64,000 nt of DNA, from positions 119,789,735-119,853,734 of the forward strand of contig CM060963.1 in NCBI GenBank assembly GCA_030765045.1. Direction: 5' to 3'. Both the position numbers and the translations under genes were made by a program. The stretch's first letter is position 1. Each line of letters begins with the position of its first letter. Source of the DNA: Tenodera sinensis (lineage: Eukaryota > Arthropoda > Insecta > Mantodea > Mantidae). Below, one piece after another: positions 42,899 through 53,134 of this stretch. The notes below the pieces were generated by a model. The model was not told where the DNA came from and made no database searches. It saw nothing but the letters and a program-made list of their open reading frames with translations.

Positions 42899-44676
42899 GG
42901 TTAATTTCACGGGAACACATACCTAGGGGTACAAAAATATTTTTTATGAAACAGCTCGAGAAAAAGACTGTGTGGCAATGTTGATGATGTCCTACTAGTG
43001 TTGAAGAAGAAATTGTCACCCTTTCTTCAACACACATATATTTATATGAAGCAGTCATCTCACTTTGAAAGCTTTAAAAATAATCTTTCACCTACAGAAA
43101 TTTGTATTCAAGTAGACTTCAGTGAAAACTATGTTTTCCAATATCAAGACGCAATTCAGTCAGCTCACTGGGTGTCCAATAGTTGTACGTTGTACACAGC
43201 AATAATATATTTTTCATCAGGAAATGGACATTTACAGCACAAATCTTACGTTATTGTTTCTATCTGCACCATGATAAGTTTGCTGTAGCACATTTCAATG
43301 AACTTCTTCTGAATGATTTCAGAAAATGTCATCCAGAAATTGTACTCACTCACATTCACTATCAGTCTGGTGGCACAGCTCAACATTTTAAGCAGAAGTA
43401 TACTCTGGCCTTAATTACTCTGCAATCAATAGAAACATCATGGCACTTCTCTGCGACTGCACATGGGAAGGGACCAATAGATGGACTCGGGGTAACTGTC
43501 AAGAGATGTGTACGAGAAGCATCAAGAGCCAGAAAAATAGATCCTCAGACTGCTTATGAATTTGCTGAGCATTTGCAAAACTTATGTTGGAATATTCATA
43601 TTTTATACAGTTGTGAGAATGATATTACTTCAAAAAAGTTTGAATTGTTAGTACTTTGGAGTCCAGATGGAAAACAAATTTGTAGCATTCCTGACACAAG
43701 GCAGTACCACTACTTTCATGTTGTGGACAAATATCAAATTGAATGCTCTATGATTTCATATAACAACAATATGAAAATATTTTATTTTGTTAAAGGTTCC
43801 TTTATTTCCCATGTTGGCAAGGAAACACTTTCTGATGAATGTACTGGAAATGTGTCAGTTGCAGACTGGATTTTAGTTGCATTTCCTGGGAAGAGATCCA
43901 TCAAATATTTTGTAGGAAATGTGATCAACAAGTGTGGTGCTGAAGATGAAGTTTATGTAAAATTTCTGCGTTATGATTCAGATACTGGAAAATTTCATTG
44001 GCACTTGCATGATGACAAATCATATGTAGAAATTAAGGATGTGAAAAGAATACTACCTCCTCCCAATCAAGACCAAAGACAAAAATATTCTTTCAATGTT
44101 GACTTTAGTGATGTTACTTTAGGTTAGAAGTACTAATATTATTCAGGACAATATCACTGATAAATGATTCATTCTATAATAACAGTTTTGTACTCTTTAT
44201 TTGTATTTTACACTGTTCTTTCTGTATAATTTAAAAGTGCAATACATAGAGGAAGGAGGTGTCGTGTAAGTCACAAATTTGTGTCGTGTAAGTCACACTA
44301 TATTTATTTTTTTTTAATATGGAAATGGTTACGTTATTCTATGTTTTTGTTATTAAATGCTTAAATAGTATCCTGGCTTTGTATAATTAATAGCTATATA
44401 TTTTTTTTGTGCCTAAAAGAGCAGAGTTTTTGCCTTGATTGACAAGAGGTGTTTCATGGCTTCCATTCATGTCGTGTAAGTCACACTGATGTTTATATAT
44501 TTATTATTAAAATACCAACAACTCTGATGTTTTAATATTTGGTCATTATCTGCTACTATAGGAAACTGTTTCATGAAAAAATTATGAATGGAATAGTGTT
44601 TGAAATAAATGAGATATTTTTGTTTCAAAATGTAAATATTCTTTCATTGTCGTGTAAGTCACACATGAAATTAACC
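42899..44676 (+). mobile_element. DNA transposon, TCTG-flanked, unidentified superfamily
   Basis: The 1,778-bp insertion has an 11-bp perfect terminal inverted repeat GGTTAATTTCA and TCTG on both sides (42895-42898, 44677-44680); the uninterrupted copy at 4558-5099 has one TCTG there. An alternative reading puts TTAA as the duplication, one step inside. It carries one transposase-like gene. Near the right end are four copies of GTCGTGTAAGTCACA (44261, 44283, 44471, 44649), probable transposase-binding or regulatory repeats; none was seen at the left end, so that end may be shortened. Confidence 0.8.
42955..44127 (+). pseudogene. Transposase-like gene with HGKGPIDGLG motif, one frameshift
   Basis: A frame to about 43285 encodes LKKKLSPFLQHTYIYMKQSS and EICIQVDFSENYVFQYQDA. 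A second frame, from about 43250 to the stop at 44127, continues HHDKFAVAHFNELLLNDF, then QSGGTAQHFKQKY, WHFSATAHGKGPIDGLGVT and SRARKIDPQTAYEFAEHL. The spaced acids in VDFSENY and later blocks suggest a DDE-type nuclease. I know this protein type as a repeated predicted protein of arthropod genomes but cannot name its superfamily. The missing start and the frameshift near 43250-43285 suggest it is inactive. Confidence 0.65.
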
Positions 44677-45102
44677 TCTGACCTTACCTGGTTCATCTCT
44701 TGTTCTCTTCCGACCCCGATGCTATTAGGGTTCCTGAGGGCTAGGCAGTCTTTATTTTTCCAACCTCTCCATTTCTCTATAAAACCTTAACCCCTAACAT
44801 GCTGACCTGTCATGGCATGTAATACGTCCTGTGATTGGTAAACAGAGGATATGGTAGGTGAATTTATTTTGATAATTCTCCCGGTCAGGTCGGTGAGACC
44901 CGTAAACCAATGACAGGTGTGGTCCTCCAGACATTCTGGGGGTTGTGAGAGCGATGTGACCACCAAAACATAAAAATATGGTGCTCTCTAAAAAGCGGTT
45001 ACATTTACTGCTAAGTCTCTTCAATATTTATATTGAAAAATATTGGAGAGCAAGAGGATTAATGACTTCATTGTCAGAAATCTAGCATTAGCTAACAACA
45101 AC

Positions 45103-45799
45103 ATTATTTTAAACAATTATTAAAGATTAAGTTAAAGATATAAAGATCTGCATTTCAATCGACAAGTTCAACTGATCTTATGGGTCGTTTTATTGCCAAT
45201 GTTATTGCTGTATCATTAGATCCTTCAGAAGGTGAATCAGTGAAAGTATTCTTGCTTACTACAGAGTGTGTGGAAAACGTACTTAGAACAGGTGTCACTG
45301 TGTGCCTATTCTAATGTTGCAAAATAGTACTCCATCACTACAATAAAATCTTTCACTGCTGTATTGTTCTGCACACGATTTAGCGGAAACTTGAATGGAT
45401 GTACGACCCATCTTCACACTCGTAGGTCTCAAACAATACAACCGGTTGGGTCCATGAAACACATTGTATTGTTTTTGGTCGGAAACAACCCTTTCATCTC
45501 CTAATTACATAGCAAGCAGTAGCTACCTTGCCGACCTTAAAAAGTCAGCACTCCCAATTCTTAGAATTCTTAGAGTTTTCTTGTTAAAATTCAACTCCTA
45601 AGAAATAAATAATTGATGTTGTTTGATGATTAGTTATTCTTGTATGCTATGAAATTTATTACAAAGTAAACAAATCGCAATAATTGTGATTTTGTTAACA
45701 TTTTGGTATTATGGTCCCAATTCGTGATTTATTGCGATTATTTTATTCGTTAATTAGCTTTAGAAACCACTAATTCATGGGTGTTGTAAGAAACAGTAG
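45103..45799. other. Intron sequence, no feature seen
   Basis: Sequence between the LINE-tailed element and the I-like LINE. A+T-rich, no conserved frame. Confidence 0.5.
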
Positions 45800-45814
45800 C
45801 ATATCATATATGTC

Positions 45815-47297
45815 AAGTTGAAAAACCACTAAAAATAAAATTAAATTTTGAGGGTCAACAATTACCAGAAACAAAGGAAGCAAAGTATTTAGGAGTTACA
45901 TTTGATACCAAACTTCATGGACCAAACAAATAGAAAATGTAATATAAAGAGCAGAGAGGCGCCTTTCACTATTAAAACATCTAACAGGAATGAAGTGGGC
46001 ATGTTCCAGAGCAACTCTTAATACAGCATACAATGTATATATAAAGCCATTATTTACTTACTGCAGCGAAGTTCTTGTAACAGCAAACACAAAAAAAATT
46101 CAAATCTTTCAAAACCAAAGTCTGAGATTAATTACAGGTGCTATGAAAACCACACCAATAGCAGCTATGGAAATACTAACCAACCAATACCCCATTGAAT
46201 ATGAAATAGAAAAAGCGGCTCTTATTCAACACGAAAAGTTGACCAGACTCCCATTCAATACATGGCACAAGAGAAATTTTACACATACACTAAAGACTCA
46301 GGAGAGCTTTCTTTCCAAAATTCAAGACATCAGGAAGAATGTACACCTTCCTAATCCAAAGGAAAACTTCCTATCTAAAGTCAATCCGACACATACATTA
46401 GACATCACATATTATTTACACCTGACAGAAGAAGTCAAGAAAAGTGATACTCCAACTAGTGTTCTAAAATTATTGGCATTAGAGACAATCCATAATAGAT
46501 TTCCAGAACATGAATGGCTCCATATTTATACTGATGGATCATTGATATCAAACCAAGATGGAGCAGGGGTCGGAGTCACGTGTCACCTCTTTTCCTAATC
46601 TTTAAGTTATGGAACTACTAACTTTGATGGAGAAATTGAAGCAATTTGAATGGCCCTAAAAAATCTTTTGTACAGAATTTCACATTTTCAGCAAGCAGTT
46701 ATTCTCTCAGATTCCAGGGCAGCAATTATAGCAATTACTTCCAAGTTGTCACCAAAACACCAAACAATTATAGAATGTTGGAAAATCCTTACCCATCTAA
46801 TAGCACTTCAAAAACACCTAGTCTTCCAATGGATACCAGCTCACTGTGGACTGAGTGGTAATGAGAAAGCTGATTTTCTTGCAAAAAAGGGACCAGCAGT
46901 GTACAAAAATCTATAGTTAATCTACCATTTTATGCAGCTAAAAGATTACTCAACTTTGAATTCAAAAAAATTATTGAAAAATATTACTATGAAAAATCAA
47001 AGAATAAAAGATGGGAACTACCAAACATTCAAAAAGTAATTCCTGGGTATCCTCGAAAAACAGCAGTTGCAACCTTCAGGTTGATTACAGGACATGATTG
47101 TCTAGCAAAACATTTGAATCAAATTGGGATATATTCTTCACCACTCTGTCCTCTATGTGATCTGCAAGAGGAAATGGATCGAGACCACCTTCAAATATGC
47201 CCGGCCACTTCTAGTGCCCCATCCATCAGTGAAAAATATTGGAGAGCAAGAGGATTAATGACTTCATTGTCAGAAATCCAGCATTAGCTAACAACAA
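45815..47297 (+). mobile_element. I-like LINE with RNase H, 5'-truncated
   Basis: A 15-bp duplication catatcatatatgtc (45800-45814, 47298-47312) bounds the fragment. Coding starts in the RT thumb (KEAKYLGVTFDTKL). It continues through a connection region (45990-46598), RNase H (YTDGSL, ILSDSRAAI, WIPAHCGLSGNEKADFLA) and a Cys-rich end (SSPLCPLCDLQEEMDRDHL). The stop is after LSEIQH at 47285-47287, and the 3' end is ctaacaacaa. RNase H after RT places it in the I/R1/LOA group. Frameshifts near 45920-45970 and 46600-46650 and a stop near 46914 disable it. Its tail is shared with 4558-5099. Confidence 0.87.
46520..46916 (+). pseudogene. RNase H domain of the I-like LINE
   Basis: The first Asp is in YTDGSL (about 46538), a Glu in DGEIEAI (about 46630, followed by a stop), the next Asp in LSDSRAAI (about 46708), and the last acids in CGLSGNEKADFLAKKG (about 46850). 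The four-acid RNase H pattern is recognisable across two frames. Confidence 0.8.
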
Positions 47298-47312
47298 CAT
47301 ATCATATATGTC

Positions 47313-47859
47313 GTGATTATCATTATCTCCATAAATATCTGGCTCTGTGGATAGGTTATGCTCTGAACTATAATAATTATTTTCTGAAATTTTCAAATAC
47401 TTATTTCATCTAACCAATTTTAACATTTTAGTGACCTTTTTGGGTACATTTTTATTCCTAGTTATAACAGCACCAACTTTTACGTAGGCTGCTCCACCAT
47501 GCATCTCCTATAATATAGTCATGACTGGGAAGACATGAAAATATAATTGTAGATAAGAATGAATTATGAAATCTTTCGAGCACAATACAATTAAGTTATT
47601 TTGACATTTATATGCAAAAATTTGGAATTTTTCTTGCTCTAACTTCATTTTCAATACCAAAGCTTACTATATGTTTTGAGGATTGTTGTCTCCATCATCA
47701 TCCTTGATTCAATGCTACACTTCACATGTTTCAGTAAATTTTGGAGTAGAAAATGAAGTTACAGTAATCACAATTCCAAATTTTCCCATGTAAATGTCAA
47801 ATAATGTATTGTATCATGTCCTTATGCTACAGGCAAGCTAACAAAGTCTATGCACTAAC
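47313..47859. other. Intron sequence next to exon donor, no feature seen
   Basis: A+T-rich intronic sequence with no repeat partner noticed. Confidence 0.5.
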
Positions 47860-48110
47860 CTTTGTAGATGCAGCATAAGAAAAGCAAGTGTATCTCTGTT
47901 AGGCTGTGGAAGTTCTGAAATGGCCTGATAAAGAACAGCCTTTCCATCTTCAACATCACGAGCTTCTGCTGCTTTAATAAAATCTTGCCATAAGATGGGT
48001 GTCACTATGGGTTCACGAAGGGAACGTAAGAAATCCTTAATAGTTCCACAGACAACATGTATATCAATCCCGGACAGATTTGGTGTTCCTTTTCCTCGCA
48101 AAAATTTTTC
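47860..48110 (-). CDS. RACGAP1: RACGAP1 orthologue, RhoGAP exon (second visible)
   Basis: The acceptor ends ttatttccag (48111-48120) and the donor is GTTAGT (47859-47854). The 251-nt exon encodes EKFLRGKGTPNLSGIDIHVV, then TIKDFLRSLREPIVTPILW and ELPQPNRDTLAFLMLHLQR. KDFLRxLxEP and LPxxNRDTLAFLxxHLQR are RhoGAP core blocks, and the sequence follows RACGAP1 rather than other RhoGAPs. It begins at a codon boundary, matching the end of exon 49813-50089, and ends with two bases of an Arg codon completed by 30929. Confidence 0.93.
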
Positions 48111-48271
48111 CTGGAAATAATTTACAATATAGGTAGACATATGTCCTTCATTTTTTAAAACAAAGCATAACAATCTTATAAGCATTGCTTCAACTACTTA
48201 GAAATTAAAGAACTCTACACTTACTGGTGGTCTCTCTTAAATTAGTAATTAATATTAAAAAGCAGATGAAT

Positions 48272-48695
48272 GAGAGGTAGAACTGGAACTTAAAAAGTCA
48301 ATGCCACAGCTGGGATTTGAACCACAGACCCTCCGCTTACTAGGCGGGTGCTCTAACCATTAAGCTGCTGTGACAACTTGCCAGAATGACATTGAATTCT
48401 CAAACCAGTTTGTATTGCTCCCGGTAAACCACAAAGGCAGTCTCACATCAGAGACAATTACCACAATGGTGACTTACTATAGTAAGTACATAAGTACTTT
48501 ATGTCCCAGGGTTAAATAACCTTCAGATGGTAATTATTATTTATTTATGCCCACAAACTTACTGTTGGTGTTTTTAAACACACAAGCCGTGTGTGGGCAA
48601 TGTTTGAGAGGTAGAACTGGAACTTAAAAATTCAATGCCACAGCAGGGATTTGAACCACAGACCCTCCACTTACTAGGCGGGTGCTCTAACCTCT
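48272..48695 (-). mobile_element. S1 SINE tandem dimer in RACGAP1 intron
   Basis: Two head-to-tail minus copies are spaced about 333 bp apart (gaggtagaac at 48274 and 48607). The first has a complete 73-nt tRNA-like head at 48302-48374 with anticodon loop ctagtaa (AGT, Thr-type). The second head, from 48636, is cut at about 48692 inside the D arm. Confidence 0.85.
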
Positions 48696-48699
48696 CAGC

Positions 48700-49190
48700 G
48701 TTAATTAACCTCTTAGGTATTTGTGTAGAATGTTATATGATTCAACGATAAATTAATTCTAAAACTCAGATTACTAGGATGGGACTACTTCCCTGCACGT
48801 ATTGCTACCATGTTGTACCACGGTGCACTGGCCACATGGGTTTGTTTTGACGCGGACAAACCTAAGACTGAACTTAGAGTAGTGATATGTGAGTCGCTAA
48901 AGACGGTGGCATATTCGTAGTGCAGAATAAAAGATTTTGTTGGCAATCCAACGACGTTGAATTATATTCTAAAGGACGTCTGGTTGAATACTGCACGTAA
49001 ATATACAATAGTGCAAATATCATAAACGTCCTAAAATATTTACGAAAGAAAGAAGTGAGGATATAACTCGTATGAAACCATGAAGTTCCTGAACACAATA
49101 GCTTCAGGACCTAAAAGTATTACTACTTATAAGAGTGAAGATAATATGTTCAAGTGTTGGAACTTAATGGTCTGAAAATTTGAATATTTA
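48700..49190. other. Intron sequence, no feature seen
   Basis: No conserved frame or repeat partner noticed between the SINE dimer and the TAA microsatellite. Confidence 0.5.
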
Positions 49191-49191
49191 T

Positions 49192-49194
49192 TGG

Positions 49195-49260
<66 letters not shown>

Positions 49261-49262
49261 CA
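49192..49262 (+). repeat. (TAA)n microsatellite
   Basis: More than 20 TAA/TAC units in a row. It creates a false poly-Ile reading frame. Confidence 0.95.
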
Positions 49263-49415
49263 ACAATAATAACAATAATAATACCTTGCCCTTATTTATC
49301 CGCCAGTACCCATAACGCTGTGGAAATAAGACTCACTGCTGCATTACTATTGTTAAAAAGTCTACTCCTAAAAAACAGCTATATTAAGAACCATTCATAA
49401 AAACCACTACAAAAT

Positions 49416-49570
49416 TTGAGAGGTAGAACTGGAACTTAAAAATTCAATGCCACAACTGGGATTTGAACCACAGACCTTCCGCTTACCAGGTGGCTGCTCT
49501 AACCATTGAGCTATTGTGACAAACTGCCAGAATGGCACTAAATTCTCAAACCAGTTGGCATAAATAAATA
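49416..49570 (-). mobile_element. S1 SINE, partial
   Basis: A minus copy with tRNA-like head at 49448-49520, ending in the joint accagttggcataaataaataacc, which fuses the upstream module to the tail module and lacks the central part. Confidence 0.8.
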
Positions 49571-49812
49571 ACCACTACAAAAGATTTTCTCCAAGCTGTT
49601 AGGAAATACACAAAATACAATTAAGTTTATATATTTCATCTGGCTCTCTCATTTTAGCTTTTGAACAAATCTAAACTAAAATAAAAAAAAGAAGAAAAAG
49701 AAAAGAAAAGGAATGTTGGCTGCATTTAAGCGTTTATTTTTGATCTGATTTTAAATATGAAAAGGTTAACATTTCATAAATTAAGGTATAAGAACGCAAG
49801 CCTGAATCTAAC

Positions 49813-50089
49813 CTTCAACATCTTCACATCTTTTTCAGATCCAGATACTCTGTAGATGCCAACTTCTGATAGACCCCGCTGATCCACTTCATTAATGCAA
49901 TGTACAATTAAAGCTGGCACCATGGGTGAAGTTGGAGGAGCGTAGTCTGCAATTGTTCCTAATGGACCACCCCGCTGTGTGGGCGTGTTTCCAACAGGAA
50001 CACATGGTAGGGGCACTTTATCCTTGCATTCTGGATGACACGAAGCTCTGCAGTCTCTGCATTTTAAGGCAACTTTTCCAAACCTTATC
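49813..50089 (-). CDS. RACGAP1: RACGAP1 orthologue, C1/RhoGAP exon (first visible)
   Basis: The acceptor is ttgttcttag (50090-50099) and the donor is GTTAGA (49812-49807). The 277-nt exon begins with one base that completes a codon, then encodes IRFGKVALKCRDCRASCHPE and CKDKVPLPC: the C-x2-C-x4-H-x2-C-x7-C half of a C1 zinc finger. The RhoGAP start follows: VPALIVHCINEVDQRGLSEV then GIYRVSG, whose Arg is the catalytic arginine finger. The C1 domain contacts membrane lipid and RhoGAP acts on Rho-family GTPases during cytokinesis. The upstream C1 half and coiled coil must lie beyond 50.1 kb; they were not found in the window. Confidence 0.94.
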
Positions 50090-50221
50090 CTAAGAACAAA
50101 AAAAAGCATTGACTTCTTTACAAAAATGCACTAAATGAAGAAAGATAAAGAAAAATCTAGAACTCCTTGCACAATTTAAAGGAAAGGAAATAAATATATA
50201 ATATACACAAGTAACTAAAGA

Positions 50222-50249
50222 ATTTTTTTTTTTTGGGGGGGGGGGGGAT
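50222..50249 (+). repeat. Poly(T)-poly(G) tract
   Basis: A run of T followed directly by about 13 G, intronic. Confidence 0.9.
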
Positions 50250-50422
50250 GCTACCAATAGGCTGTTAATTCCTTATTAACATTATGTAGATTCTAAATTT
50301 TGGTTATTTTATTAATTCTCATTATACCGGATATACACGTAGAGTGCAATATGTAAACACAATTAGGTAATAAGGCCCAGGTTTGTATGTAAATGTATTT
50401 TTCCCTCAATATGTCTATGGGC

Positions 50423-50558
50423 TGAGTATACTATGTAAATATATAAAATGTTATCGCTTACTTAAACCTTTATTTACTACCATTCATTCTACAACAACAG
50501 AACCTTGTTGCCATGATACAACTCTTTCTTCTTTTTACTGTAGTGTATACATCCCACA
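50423..50558 (-). repeat. Gypsy-B 3' LTR
   Basis: It matches 59497-59633 except for a few substitutions and one T-run length change. Confidence 0.9.
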
Positions 50559-50639
50559 TCACTCCCCTTCCAGTAACCAAGTTACGATACAAAATTCAGA
50601 TATACTAATTATATATAATAGTATGTAAATAGCGACTAG

Positions 50640-52000
50640 GGAATTTCACTGGTCTGCTACTTCGAGTCTTTTTTGTGGTTTTTTCTTCATCTGACTGACT
50701 TTGAGAATTAGATGTAGACTGTTGTGATTCCTTTGGTTCTTTTAGAGAACTGTGCTGCTTTTCTGGGAGTATTGTTGAAGTATCATCATCTGCACTAATG
50801 AAATATGCTGGTTTCAGGCAGTCAATTGAGATGTTTACAGTTTTCCCTTAATTTTGAGTGTTAAATACTTTGCAGTTTTTTTGATGGCTTGAAAAGGACC
50901 TTCATATGGTGGTTGCAGAGCTTTCTTGACTCTGTCAATTCTCACAAATACATGTGAACATTTGCTGAGATCTTTATGCACAAACACAGATTGGGAAGTT
51001 TTATGCTTAACTTCTAAAGGTTTGAGTTGTTGCATGTGTTTTTGAAGATTAGATAAAAAACTTTCTGGCTCCATTACAGCTTCAGGTTGATCAAAAAATT
51101 CACCAGGAAGCCTGATATGTGTGCCATACACCATCTCTGCTATCGAACTGTTGGTGTCGTTCTGAAATAATGCACGTAGACCAAGTAAAACTGTGGGAAG
51201 CATATCTGTCCACTTTATTGAGTTGTGTGCGATTATAGCTGTTTTCATTGTGCGATGAAGACGTTCAACTTTTCCATTACTTTGCGGATGATAAGGAGTT
51301 GTATGCTTAAGTTTCACACCACAAAGTTCTGAAAGTTTCTTGAAAAGTTGACTTTCAAATTGTCTTCCTTGGTCTGTAATTAAAGTTCTTGGAACTCCAA
51401 AACGAGCTATCTAGTGATCATAAAATGATTTTGCCACTGTTTCAGCTGTGATGTTTTGCATTGGTATAGCTTCCATCCATTTAGTGTAGCGATCTATACA
51501 AGTAAGACAGTAGAGATAGCCATCTGAAGGTGGAAGTGGACCAATAATATCAACATGAATGGTACTGAATCGCTCACCTACTTCTTGGAAAGTGTTGATT
51601 GGTGATTTGGTGTGTTTTCTTATTTTACTCTTTTGACATGCCAGGCAAGCTTGAGTCCATTCTTTTACATCTTTTTTAATGTTGGGCCAAATAAACTTAG
51701 AGGTCATTAGTACTACAGTTGATTTGATTCCAGGATGTGCTAAATGATGAATTTGAAGAAAGAACTGCTTACGAAATTCTTTTGGAATATAAGGCCTTAT
51801 GTTATTGGTTGATACATCACACCATAATGTTTTACCAGATGGTAATGGATAACTTTTGAACTTTAAATTGGGATTTTCTTCTTGAAGTTGTTCCAGTTCC
51901 TTGTCTTGTTGTTGGCTGTCAGCAACTGCATCACAATCGATGACAGAGACGGACTCTAAACGCGACAAGTTGTGTGCAACTATATTGTCTTTGCCACAAT
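50640..52000 (-). pseudogene. Gypsy-B integrase (and end of RNase H)
   Basis: From the right: GKDNIVAHNLSRLESV (end of RNase H, about 51955-52000), then the zinc domain (HHLAHPGIKSTVVLM ... CLACQKSK). The integrase core has its first Asp in IHVDIIGPLPPSDGY and, in the next frame, KLKHTTPYHPQSNGKVERLH with the catalytic Glu. A C-terminal region runs to about 50640. A stop after SFYDH near 51411 and frame changes inactivate it. Confidence 0.87.
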
Positions 52001-52011
52001 GAGAAGACAAG

Positions 52012-53049
52012 ATGGCGGCATGCGGAATCGTAACACGTAGCAGGTCGCAAGAAAAAAGTGATATAAACAGTAAAATAATGGATTTCAAGAGTGAAGATGG
52101 TGTGAGAAGCATACTCGGGAATAGTGTTTTGAGTGAAAATGAAGGCAATGATTTTGGGGGAATACATGTGACGGAAATTAAGAAGAAACTGGAACAAGGA
52201 AGACTGGCAACAAATTCAGGAACGCGCGAAGCCGAAACAATAGCGTCATTACAGATAATTGTAGCAATGCTAAATTAGGATTTACAGAAACCCGAGAAAG
52301 TAATCAAGTGCTTGAAGAGCGAAAACGAGCTACTTAAAAGTAAAGTTCAAAACTTAAAAGAAGAAGGATCTTTTGTAACAGTCGCCAAAAACAGAGGGAA
52401 CCAAAACAAAAGCATGGCGGAGTTAGACCAAAACGCAAAGGTACCCATTTTTAACAAATTTCAAGCGTTATCGGCTACTGAGAATGAAAATGGAAATCTG
52501 AAAACAGAATCTAAGGAAAACGCAAACATGGAAAAATCGAGGGTTATAGTGTTAGGAGACTCAATGGTAAAATATGCCAGCAATGAGTGTAGGAAAATGG
52601 GGCATGAAGTGCAGTGCTTCCCGGGAATAGCCACCGAAGAACTGAAACATAAAACAGAGATGCTCAAACTAAGTGAGGAGAAACCAGATATAGTGGCAAT
52701 TCATGTTGGGACAAATGATCTACGCAGGGGGATAAATCCTGACGTAATTATGGGTGATGTTATGGATTTGGTGCAACGAGTAAAAGAAGATAGCCCATTA
52801 ACAAAGGTAATCATCAGTGGTGTGTTAAATAGGAGAGATATGAACTGGAGGCGTGTGCATCACCTTAACAATCAATTAGACTGGATGTGCTCAGTTCGGA
52901 ATTGTGTGATGCTAGATGGTAACTGCTGGATAACAAATGAAGATCTTGCAAGGGATGGTCTCCACTTGAACAGGAGAGGGTCAATGAAGTTTGGTAAACT
53001 ACTTTGTGATGTTATTGCCAGTTGTGAACAAAATGTATCAAAAAACTAG
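52012..53049 (+). pseudogene. CR1-like ORF1 with SGNH/GDSL esterase domain
   Basis: The frame begins MAACGIVTRSRSQEKSD at 52012 and stays in one frame to 53049, with a single in-frame TAG at codon 89. A coiled-coil-like stretch (SENELLKSKVQNLKEE) precedes the esterase: SRVIVLGDSMVKYAS (nucleophile Ser in GDS), AIHVGTNDLRRG (Asn block) and DGLHLNRRG (Asp-x-x-His block). Esterase ORF1 proteins are known in the CR1 group and are thought to act with lipid or RNP. The length of 345 codons is typical. Confidence 0.85.
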
Positions 53050-53134
53050 AATTTGCTAAAAGAAGCCAGGCTGATTGTTTAAAAGATTTTAAGGTGAGGG
53101 ATGATAAAGTAGAAGATTCAGACAAAAATTATAT

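Larger units (their letters stand above)
42805..45102 (+). mobile_element. LINE-tailed short element, copy 2, split by a DNA transposon
   Basis: 42805-42898 plus 44677-45102 together match 4577-5099. The phrases ccacaaggtacccaagctg, gctattagggtt, aacatgctgacctgtcatgg and the tail gtgaaaaatattggagagc-like sequence occur in the same order. The match is interrupted exactly at TCTG by the insertion 42899-44676. The first 20 or so bases of copy 1 are missing. Flanks resemble each other (ttttaacaa and ttttaaacaa) but are not a clean duplication. Confidence 0.78.
30930..47859 (-). other. RACGAP1 intron (16.9 kb), packed with mobile DNA
   Basis: The intron is defined by the donor at the end of exon 47860-48110 and the acceptor of exon 30800-30929, with compatible phase. 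The human and fly genes have the same protein segment as continuous sequence. It contains at least seven insertions, described separately. No host exon between them was seen. Confidence 0.85.

Noticed and set aside
44794..45024. 76-codon minus-strand frame with basic residues
   Set aside because: It lies within the non-coding LINE-tailed short element; the first copy at 4780-4990 does not keep the frame.
49191..49400. Poly-isoleucine reading frame
   Set aside because: Translation of the (TAA)n microsatellite.
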